NCBI GenBank assembly: GCA_017631705.1
Contig: JAGBSU010000119.1
Location: 1-21,614, forward strand
Direction: 5' to 3'
Source: Clostridia bacterium
GTDB taxonomy: Bacteria > Bacillota > Clostridia > Oscillospirales > Acutalibacteraceae
Length of the DNA stretch: 21,614 bases
Of this stretch, positions 12,238-20,085 are shown piece by piece. A program made the position numbers and the translations under genes. Within the stretch, counting starts at the first letter, position 1; each line of letters starts with the position of its first letter. A model generated the notes under the pieces. It was not told the origin of the DNA. It did no database searches and saw only the letters and a program-made list of their open reading frames with translations.

Positions 12238-15200
12238 TTATTGCGCGTTGCCGGAAATGCCGAGTTTGGCTTCCACTTCGCTGACACGCAGTTCTAACAA
12301 TTTCGAAATGCCTTGTTCTTGCATGGTAACACCATACAAAATATCCGCTTCTTCCATGGTGCCACGACGGTGTGTGATGACAATAAATTGCGTGTTCTTG
12401 CACATACGACGCAAGTATTGTGCATAGCGGTCGACATTGACATCGTCCAATGCCGCTTCCACTTCGTCCAACACACAGAACGGTGACGGTGTTACTTTCA
12501 AAATAGCAAACAACAACGCTGTCGCTACCAACGATTTCTCACCGCCGGACAATGCATCCATGTTGAGAATAACTTTTCCGGGCGGTTGTGCGTGCATTTC
12601 AATACCCGAATGTAAAATATCTGTGGGGTCGGTCAACACCAACTCGGCATTACCGCCACCGAACAAGTCACGGAACACTTCGCCGAAATTCTCATTGATT
12701 TGGCGGAATCGCTCCAAGAACATGTCCTTCATTTGTGCGGTTAGGTCGGTAATCAGTTTCAGTAACTCTTCACGCGATACTTCCACATCATGTACCTGAA
12801 CGCTTAAAAATTCATACCGTTCGCTGACTTCCTTGTATTCCTCAATAGCATCCACATTCACACTGCCCAGCGCACGGATTTTGTTTTTCAGTTCCGTCAA
12901 GCGACGGGTAGCCTCTGCCATATCTTCGATGGGCGCGGCTTGCTCCTCGGCTTCGGAGCGTGTGAGTTCATATTCCTCGTACAAGCGATTGAGAATCGTT
13001 TCGGTTTCCTTTTGAGCGGCAGCACATTTTTCTTCCAAACGAGCCGCTTCGCGACCAGCAAGTTCGCGTTCGTCGGCTTTTTCACGGCTGGTTTGGCGCC
13101 ATACCGTTTGCTGTGCCTCACCTTGCATACGTTTTTGGGCAAGTTCGGCAACTGTTTCGCCTGCCTCTTTTGCCAAACGACGTAAATCCGCCGCTTGCAA
13201 AGAAAACAGTTCCGCTTGTTCCTCGTACTCGCGGTTGCGTACCAATAATTGCTCGATTTGCTGTTCGGTTGCACTGCGCACACCCATTTGGTCGGCTTGA
13301 CGAGTACGCAGTTCCTCGATAGCTTCGCGGATACCCTCGATTTCTTTTTCGAGTGCTACCACCGCTAATTTTTCGTCTGCCATACGTGCCGAAAGTGCTT
13401 CGCGTTGTTCGGTGATTTGCTCGCGACCGCCACCGAGCGATGCCGCTTCTGCTTCTAACGCGGTTTTGCGCTCGATAACCGATTACGCGGTTGCCGTAGC
13501 ACGTTCCATGTTATCACGGTGTTCAACCGAACGACGGTTGAGTTCGCTGATTTCACGTGTGCAATCTTCCACAGCGGCATTCAAGGATTCCACTGCTTCG
13601 TTTAAGCGACGGCATTCGGCTTCTACACGTATTTTGTCTTCTTGTGCGGTTGTCAATTCGCCTTGCGTACCGGAAAGTTCTGCACTGACAGCCGATACTT
13701 CTTGTTGCAAAGTTTTGAGTGCTTCTTGCGCTTTTTCTGCTTTTTTGGCAAGTTTGGCTTTTTCCGCTTGCAAGCGTTCGATTTCACTGCGACGAGAAAG
13801 CAAACCTGCACCTTTAACATGCGAACCACCGGTTAATGAACCGCCGGCATTGACCACCTGTCCGTCCAGCGTGACAATGCGGAAACGATAACCATATTTG
13901 CGAGCGATTAACACCGCGTAATCCAAATCTTCTGCCACGGCAATGCGACCTAACAAGCTGCGAGCAATTTGCTCGTATTGGCTGTCTACGGTGACAAGTT
14001 CCGAAGCAATACCCACAAAACCGTTTTCGTTTTCCAAACCTTTTTCAGTTAGTAAATTGCCTTTGGTGGTTTGTATCGGTAAGAAGGTAGCACGGCCACC
14101 GTTGCTTTTTTTCAAGAATTCAATGCCGCGTTTAGCATCCTCTTCACGGTCGCACACCACGTTTTGTGCGGCGGCGCCCAAAGCGGTTTCAATTGCCAAT
14201 GCGTAGGTGCTTTCCGCATGAACAAGGCGCGAAACCGGCCCGTGAATACCACGCAGTTCTCCACGCTCGGCTTGTTTCATGACACTTTTAACGCTTTGCG
14301 AAAAACCCTCCAGATTCCGTTCCATTTCTTCTAACAAGCGAATTTTGTGGGCTTTTTCTTCGACATCTAATGCCATGCGGTCTGCTTCGTGACGTGCCGT
14401 TTCCAACTTAGCGGTGCGGGAAGCAAAACGCATTTCGAAACCGCGCAGAGCATTTTGCAGTTCTTCGACCTTTTCGCTTAACTGACGAAAATCCTCTTCA
14501 CAAGCTTGTTGTTCGCGCACGGTTTGTTCGCGTTGTGCGGTGCGCGCCGCCAAGATTTCGGTGACTTGGGACAGACGCAACGTGATTTCCGAAAGCGACG
14601 ATTCGCCGGTGACCGATTGTACTCTCAAATCGGAAAGTTGTGCCAGACACTGTGCAATTTGGTCATTTAGTTCATCAATTTTTCCGGTAACTTCTTCTGT
14701 GGAACGTTGTAAAGCTGCCCACTCTTCTGCTAACTGTAACTGCTTATGCTCGGATTCGGCAATTCTTGCCTGCTTTTGTTCGATTTCCACATTACGGTGA
14801 GCAATGGTTTCTTCCAAACGGAGAGTGCCTTGCTCCGCTTCCTGCAATTCACCACGCAGGCGAGCGATGTTTTCTTCGTTATGGCCCTTATCGTTGCGCA
14901 ACAAATCGGCGTTACCATCGCAACGCACGGCTTCCTCTTCCCGACTGCTCGCTTCGGCTCGTAACCGTTCGATTTCGGCAGATAAAGTTCTGCTTTCCTC
15001 GGAAGATTGCTCCAATTGCTGTTCAATAGCATCAATCGCCGCCCCTGCCGCGTCGTATTGCGTGCGTGCCAATTCCAATTTGGAATCCAATTCGCGCAAC
15101 ACTTCGCGAGAATGCTCCATAGTACGAAGCCACACACCGATTTCGAGACCTTTTTTCTCGGTGGCATAGGTCAAATATTTTTTGGCTTTTTCCGATTGCA

Positions 15201-15819
15201 GTTTGAGCGGTCCGACACGTTCTTCCAACTCTTGCAAAATATCACGCAAGCGCAACAAATTATCTTCGGCAGCACGCAAACGGCGTTCCGCTTCGTTTTT
15301 GCGATAGCGATATTTGGCAATACCCGCCGCTTCTTCAAAAATCTCACGACGTTCTTCGGATTTGGACGAAACAATGGCTTCGATACGGCCTTGCCCGATC
15401 ATGGAATAGCCGTCACGTCCCAAACCGGTATCCATAAACAGTAACTGGATATCCTTTAAGCGAACAGTGGCGTTGTTGATTAAATATTCGCTTTCGCCGG
15501 AACGATAGTACCGACGCGTTACCTTCACATCGTCGGAGTCGAACATCAACCAGCGTTCGGCGTTATCTATCACCAACGATACTTCGGCATATCCCACCGA
15601 TTTACGTTTGGACGTACCGTTGAAAATCACATCTTCCATTTTGGAACCACGCAACGTTTTGCTGGATTGTTCGCCCAGTACCCAACGCACCGCGTCGCTG
15701 ATATTGGATTTGCCGCTTCCGTTCGGTCCCACAACGGCCGTAATACCATCGCCGAAGGATAAGACCGTTTTGTCCGGAAACGATTTAAACCCTTGTATTT
15801 CAAGTGATTTTAGAACCAT
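12238..15819 (-). pseudogene. smc: Chromosome segregation ATPase SMC, interrupted by an in-frame TAA
   Basis: SMC dimers with ScpA and ScpB condense and segregate the chromosome. The full frame is 1193 residues, the normal length. It has Walker A GPNGSGKSN (from residue 31), long coiled coils, a hinge near 500-680 (GIHGPVSRLV through GGSLTGGSHVKG), signature LSGGEKS (1090-1096) and Walker B VLDEVEAALDD with Asp1118. Codon 779 at 13483-13485 is TAA, in the second coiled coil. The frame resumes at once (SVIERKTALEAEAASL) and stays open to the natural TAA. Without read-through the product lacks the C-terminal half of the ATPase head. The downstream ATG at 13383 has no ribosome binding site. A single substitution from CAA, GAA or AAA would explain it. 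The start ATG follows the radical SAM gene by four bases. Whether the gene is truly broken cannot be decided from sequence. Confidence 0.9.
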
Positions 15820-15823
15820 GTTC

Positions 15824-16834
15824 TCACTTCCCTAAAATAATCTCGCGTGGCAAGACTTGCTCGTCTGCCGTTATTGTCACCGTGTATCCTGCTTTTTCAA
15901 AATACCGGATGTTTTCCTTTTTATGCCCTACCATCTTGGACACACCGGTAGGGTGTACCCGCAAAACCGCTTGCGGTTGCCCATGCTGTGTTAACAACTG
16001 CCATGCCTTTTCGCGGTATAACCGCCCCTCACACAGTTCCCGAAATGCCGGATGGAACGGACCGGCAAGGCAATGTTCTGCCATGTCTTGTTCGGCATGT
16101 AAACCCATGCGAATGACAGGGATATGCTGTTCCTCTTCGAAAAAACGTAGCAACCGCGCACACAAATTCACCGCCTGTTCGAGTGTTTGCGGAGTGTATT
16201 TTCCCTGCCGATACTCCTCGGCAAGCGGTGTTCCGTCAATGACCAAGGTTGGATAAATACGCACTTCGTCGGGCTGTAATGCCGCCAAAGCACGGGCGGT
16301 TTGTTCATCAATGGCATCACTTGATTCCGGCAAACCGGTCATCATTTGCAAGCCGAGTGATACCCCTGCTTTTTTTATCAGCATTGCCGCCGCTTCTACA
16401 TGTGCGGCAGTATGACCGCGATGACAGCGAGCAAGCACTGCATCGTTCATACTTTGTGCGCCCAATTCCACCGTGGTAGCACCATAGTTTTTAAGCAACG
16501 CTAACACTTCTTCGTCCACCGCATCGGGACGGGTGGACACGCGAATACCGGCAAACGCACCGCTTTTAACAAACGGTGCCGCCGCTTCTAACAAACATAT
16601 CATGTCGTCGCGCGGAATGGCAGTAAAACTACCACCGAAAAATGCAATTTGTGCTTTGGCGGTTTTCGGCAAAGTTTTTAGAGCGATTTCACAAGTTCTT
16701 TGCACTTCTTCGGCAGACGGCATACCGACCGAACCGGCAATATGCCGCTGGTTGCAAAAACTACATTGATGCGGACAACCGGCGTGCGGCACAAACAACG
16801 CGACATTGCCGTGCGGTTTTTTATCAGTCATCAT
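15824..16834 (-). CDS. Elp3-like radical SAM protein
   Basis: The protein is 336 residues with an N-terminal CxxxCxxC iron-sulfur site (Cys20, Cys24, Cys27 in GCPHQCSFCNQ). FFGGSFTAI, the RVSTRPD strand and TVELGAQSMND follow, as in the Elp3/MiaB/NifB radical SAM barrel. There is no GNAT acetyltransferase domain at the C-terminus, unlike true Elp3. Its reaction is unknown. Relatives sit between rnc and smc in many Clostridia, which suggests a link to RNA modification, but that is only context. It overlaps rnc by 11 bases, or 8 if the second ATG (16831) is used. No strong ribosome binding site is visible, so translational coupling to rnc is likely. The stop is TGA, directly before smc. Confidence 0.88.
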   Translation of the reverse strand: MMTDKKPHGNVALFVPHAGCPHQCSFCNQRHIAGSVGMPSAEEVQRTCEIALKTLPKTAKAQIAFFGGSFTAIPRDDMICLLEAAAPFVKSGAFAGIRVSTRPDAVDEEVLALLKNYGATTVELGAQSMNDAVLARCHRGHTAAHVEAAAMLIKKAGVSLGLQMMTGLPESSDAIDEQTARALAALQPDEVRIYPTLVIDGTPLAEEYRQGKYTPQTLEQAVNLCARLLRFFEEEQHIPVIRMGLHAEQDMAEHCLAGPFHPAFRELCEGRLYREKAWQLLTQHGQPQAVLRVHPTGVSKMVGHKKENIRYFEKAGYTVTITADEQVLPREIILGK

Positions 16835-17513
16835 AGCCCATCAACTTCAGTGCCTCACGGGCGGCTTGCTGTTCGGCTTCTTTTTTGCTTTTACCGCGGC
16901 CGGCACCGATAACATTGGAATTTAAATGCACCTCGACATGGAATTGCTTATCGTGGTCGGGACCGCTTTCCCCTTTGAGTTCGTATTCCAACTGTTCTTC
17001 CGGATTTTGCTGTATAATTTCTTGCAGTTTGGTTTTATAATCCCGAAACTGCGGCTTGCGTTGGTTAGAAAGTTCTTCTTGGATAAACGGTAAGATAAAC
17101 GCTTCTGCTTGTGCTAATCCACCATCCAAATACAAAGCGGCAATCACCGCCTCAAATGCATCTGCCAGCAGCGAAGCACGTTGTGCACCGCCGCCTCGTT
17201 GTTCTCCTTTGCCAAGCAACAAATATTCCCCGAGGTGGATTTTTTTAGCATAAGCACTGAGCGCCTTTTCACATACGAGCGAGGCACGAAGGCGTGTTAA
17301 CTCACCCTCTTTGCCGGTTTCGTGCTCAAATAAATAACCGGCCGTAATGAACCCCAATACCGAATCACCCAAAAACTCCAAACGCTCATTGCTGTTTAGA
17401 TGACGGTTACCCTCGTTGGCATACGACGAGTGCGTTAATGCCGTTTCCAACAAAGCAGGGTTTTTAAAGGTATATCCCAATACGCGCATCATGTCTTTGG
17501 TTGTTGTTTGCAT
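16824..17513 (-). CDS. rnc: Ribonuclease III
   Basis: Cleaves double-stranded RNA, including rRNA precursors. The protein is 229 residues. The catalytic domain carries the signature NERLEFLGDSVLG (42-54) with Glu46 and Asp50, and ADAFEAVIAALYLDGG with Asp118 and Glu121. The C-terminal dsRNA-binding domain from about residue 157 includes GAGRGKSKKEAEQQAAREAL. The ATG at 17513 has AGGTGAG upstream. Met8 and Met9 are weaker alternatives. It lies 19 bases after the acyl-carrier-like gene, the standard acpP-rnc arrangement. The TGA stop overlaps the start of the radical SAM gene. Confidence 0.97.
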   Translation of the reverse strand: MQTTTKDMMRVLGYTFKNPALLETALTHSSYANEGNRHLNSNERLEFLGDSVLGFITAGYLFEHETGKEGELTRLRASLVCEKALSAYAKKIHLGEYLLLGKGEQRGGGAQRASLLADAFEAVIAALYLDGGLAQAEAFILPFIQEELSNQRKPQFRDYKTKLQEIIQQNPEEQLEYELKGESGPDHDKQFHVEVHLNSNVIGAGRGKSKKEAEQQAAREALKLMGYDD

Positions 17514-17532
17514 GGTTTCTCACCTCACCAGC

Positions 17533-17751
17533 CTAATCTTCAAACGAGGCCACAATATCCTCTATATATTCCCAGGACTGTACCGTTTCGGTCGGCAGTT
17601 CGATGCCGTATAATTCGCCGAGCAGTACCGCAATTTCTTCGCGGTCGTTTGCGTGAAGATTTAAATCGTCCAATGCGGTTGCCAGTTCGACATCTTCGCC
17701 GTCGCAACCGAACTTATCAATCAGCAGTTGCTTCAGTTGCCGTAGCACCAT
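17533..17751 (-). CDS. Acyl carrier protein-like protein lacking the phosphopantetheine serine
   Basis: A 72-residue protein in the exact place of acpP, between plsX and rnc. It has the size, acidity and four-helix pattern of an acyl carrier protein. Aligning its YGIELP with the FDTEIP of E. coli AcpP without gaps places Ala34 (in LNLHANDREE) where Ser36 of the DSL motif should be, with His and Asn on either side. It thus cannot carry the 4'-phosphopantetheine arm in the normal way. Codons at the site differ at several positions, so a single base error does not explain it. ATG 17751 overlaps plsX by 35 bases, with GGGAG 12 bases upstream. The stop is TAG. It may be a regulator or partner of PlsX, or a decaying copy, with the true ACP elsewhere. 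Confidence 0.8.
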   Translation of the reverse strand: MVLRQLKQLLIDKFGCDGEDVELATALDDLNLHANDREEIAVLLGELYGIELPTETVQSWEYIEDIVASFED

Positions 17752-18766
17752 CTGTCACTTGGTCTCCCTTCTCTTTTTCGGAAGCTATCGCCTCGGTGAT
17801 TTTATCGATAACGCCGGTGCGAGCAAACTCTGCTGCCACGCGCACAGCATTTTGTATCGCTAAGGCTTTGGAGTTGCCGTGTGCTTTAATTACCGGACGC
17901 GCCACACCGAGTAACGGAGCGCCGCCTGTTTCGGCGGTAGATAATTTCTTTTTCAGCGCTGCTAAATGCGGTTTGACCAGCAAAGCGCCGATTTTTGTAA
18001 ACAAGTTGGTATAGAATATGTTTTTCATATATCCGAGCAACATATCCACGGTGCCTTCCAAGGTTTTGAGCAATACGTTGCCGGAAAAACCATCGGTAAC
18101 GATAACATCGGCGGCACCTGCCGGCACATCACGCGCTTCCACATTGCCGACAAACGACAACGAACTGTTTTTCAGCAGTTCATAAGTACCATGCTGTAAA
18201 TCGCCGCCTTTATGTTCTTCTGTACCGACGTTGAGTAAGCCTACCGTTGCCGGTTCACCATTTTTCATCACTTCGGACATATACAAGCTACCCATACTGG
18301 CAAACTGCATGAGCATTTCGGGACGGCAATCGACGTTGGCACCGGAATCGAGTAACATATACGGTCCTTTGTCCGACGGCAACACTGCCGCCAATGCCGC
18401 ACGAGATACCCCTTTGATGCGTTTGACAAAGAAGGTCGCACCCATCAGCAGTGCGCCGGTGCTTCCCGCCGACACGAAGGCATCCCCACCGCCATCGTGC
18501 AACAACCGCAGACCAACTGCCATGGAACAGTCTTTGTGTTCTTTTAAAATGGTTTTCGGTTGTTCGTTCATGCCGATGACATCGGTGGCATTGACGATTT
18601 CGACATCGGCAAGAGACAGAGATTCCTCTGCCGCTATGCGACGAATTTCTTCTTCGTTACCGGTTAGCACAATTGAAACACCATAGGCATCGCGTGCTTG
18701 TAATGCGCCTTTTATCGTTTCCAGCGGGGCATAGTCCCCACCGTAAGCATCTACTATAATCTTCAT
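17717..18766 (-). CDS. plsX: Phosphate acyltransferase PlsX
   Basis: A peripheral membrane enzyme making acyl-phosphate from acyl-ACP, the first step of phospholipid synthesis together with PlsY. The protein is 349 residues, of typical length plus a short low-complexity tail (ATATEATAD). Family blocks are IIVDAYGGDYAP (3-14), DAFVSAGSTGALLMGA, LPSDKGPYMLLDSGANVDCRP, LLNVGTEEHKGG and ADVIVTDGFSGNVLLKT. It starts with ATG 18766, overlapping the TGA of trmFO, with GAGGAGG upstream. Its last 35 bases overlap the acyl-carrier-like gene in another frame. The usual product of this pair is acyl-ACP chemistry, which makes the missing serine in its neighbour notable. Confidence 0.97.
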   Translation of the reverse strand: MKIIVDAYGGDYAPLETIKGALQARDAYGVSIVLTGNEEEIRRIAAEESLSLADVEIVNATDVIGMNEQPKTILKEHKDCSMAVGLRLLHDGGGDAFVSAGSTGALLMGATFFVKRIKGVSRAALAAVLPSDKGPYMLLDSGANVDCRPEMLMQFASMGSLYMSEVMKNGEPATVGLLNVGTEEHKGGDLQHGTYELLKNSSLSFVGNVEARDVPAGAADVIVTDGFSGNVLLKTLEGTVDMLLGYMKNIFYTNLFTKIGALLVKPHLAALKKKLSTAETGGAPLLGVARPVIKAHGNSKALAIQNAVRVAAEFARTGVIDKITEAIASEKEKGDQVTDGATATEATAD

Positions 18767-20085
18767 GCCGTTTCCTCCTCTAACAATACGGTTTGCAGCG
18801 CTTCTAACGCTCTCGCTGACAATGCCGCGTATCGCTCTTTTTTGTCACGAATATGGGTGTCAAGCGGTGGTAACACACCGAAATTAGCTCCCATCGGTTG
18901 GAAATTTTTAACCGTTGTGTCGCAGACATGTACTGTCAGCGCACCTGCCATGGTTTGGGGTGGCAAGACAAGCGGCGGTTGTCCGCGCAAGGCGCGCACC
19001 GCATTTTTGCCCGCCAAGATACCGGAGCAAGCCGATTCCATATACCCTTCCACGCCGGTGATTTGCCCTGCAAAAAACAGGTGCGGCAATTCTTTTACCC
19101 TAAAAGACGGTGTCAGTATTTGCGGTGAATTCAAAAACGTGTTACGGTGCATGACACCGTAGCGCATAAACTCGGCATTTCGTAAGGCCGGTATCATCGA
19201 AAACACACGCTTTTGTTCTTGGAATTTTAAATTTGTTTGACACCCGACTAAATTATACAAGCTGCCCGCCGCATTTTCGGCACGCAACTGCAACACCGCC
19301 CACGGACGATGACCGGTGCGTGGGTCACGTAAGCCTACCGGTTTCATCGGCCCGAAACGAATCGCATCGGTACCGCGGCGTGCCAATACTTCAATCGGCA
19401 TACATCCTTCGTACACCGGTGGGATATCGAAGCCGTGTAACAAGGCAAGTTCTGCGGTAATCAGTTCGGCATGAAAAGCCTCATATTCTTCTTTGTTCAT
19501 GGGACAGTTGATGTAATCGCCGTCGCCGCTTTCTTCTCGCCCGTAGCGTGAAGCACGAAACGAGCAAGCGGGGTCAATACTGTCTGCCGTCACAATCGGT
19601 GCCGCGGCATCGTAAAAACTAAGTCCATCGCCGAAATGGCGAACAATATCTTCTGCCAACGCATCGGCTGTCAAAGGGCCCGTTGCCACAACGGTGATAC
19701 CGCTCCCCGGCAACGTGGTGACTTCTTTTTCTTCCACCGTGATTAACGGATGGTTATCAATTTTTTCGGTCACTTGTTTGGCAAACAAATCACGGTCTAC
19801 TGCCAACGCACCGCCTGCTGGCACGGCACATCCGCGTGCCGTGGCAACACACAGCGAACCCATGCGCGCCATCTCTTCTTTTAATAATCCGGCCGCACTT
19901 TCAAGCCGTGAAGCCTTGAGCGAATTGGAACACACCAATTCCGCCAACAACGGACTATGATGTGCCGGTGTATACCGACTCGGCTTCATTTCTTGCAGCA
20001 GGACGGGAACACCGGCTTGTGCCGCCGCCCACGCCGCCTCACAGCCGGCGAGTCCGCCGCCAATTACAGTTATTTGTTCACTCAT
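18763..20085 (-). CDS. trmFO: tRNA m5U54 methyltransferase TrmFO
   Basis: A folate- and FAD-dependent enzyme that methylates uridine 54 of the tRNA T-loop. It has 440 residues starting MSEQITVIGGGLAG, which begins with the dinucleotide-binding GxGxxG motif. The nucleophilic cysteine region is ELVCSNSLKAS (Cys52). Further family blocks are YINCPMNKEEYEAF, FGPMKPVGL and FAGQITGVEGY. I chose ATG 20085 over the longer frame from 20124 because AAAGGA lies just upstream and the extension is just the topA tail read in another frame. It overlaps the topA stop by 8 bases. Adjacency of topA and trmFO is common in Bacillota. The stop is TGA. Confidence 0.97.
   Translation of the reverse strand: MSEQITVIGGGLAGCEAAWAAAQAGVPVLLQEMKPSRYTPAHHSPLLAELVCSNSLKASRLESAAGLLKEEMARMGSLCVATARGCAVPAGGALAVDRDLFAKQVTEKIDNHPLITVEEKEVTTLPGSGITVVATGPLTADALAEDIVRHFGDGLSFYDAAAPIVTADSIDPACSFRASRYGREESGDGDYINCPMNKEEYEAFHAELITAELALLHGFDIPPVYEGCMPIEVLARRGTDAIRFGPMKPVGLRDPRTGHRPWAVLQLRAENAAGSLYNLVGCQTNLKFQEQKRVFSMIPALRNAEFMRYGVMHRNTFLNSPQILTPSFRVKELPHLFFAGQITGVEGYMESACSGILAGKNAVRALRGQPPLVLPPQTMAGALTVHVCDTTVKNFQPMGANFGVLPPLDTHIRDKKERYAALSARALEALQTVLLEEETA

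Noticed and set aside
12238..13383. The C-terminal part of smc as a separate gene starting at ATG 13383
   Set aside because: No ribosome binding site precedes that ATG, and 33 codons between the TAA and the ATG continue the SMC coiled coil in the same frame. It is one gene with an internal stop.
2487..15819. A global reassignment of TAG or TAA to an amino acid
   Set aside because: TAG ends nadD-yqeK and the ACP-like gene, and TAA ends leuS, rdgB, smc and the DUF4830-like gene, all at the expected family ends. Both codons act as normal stops here.
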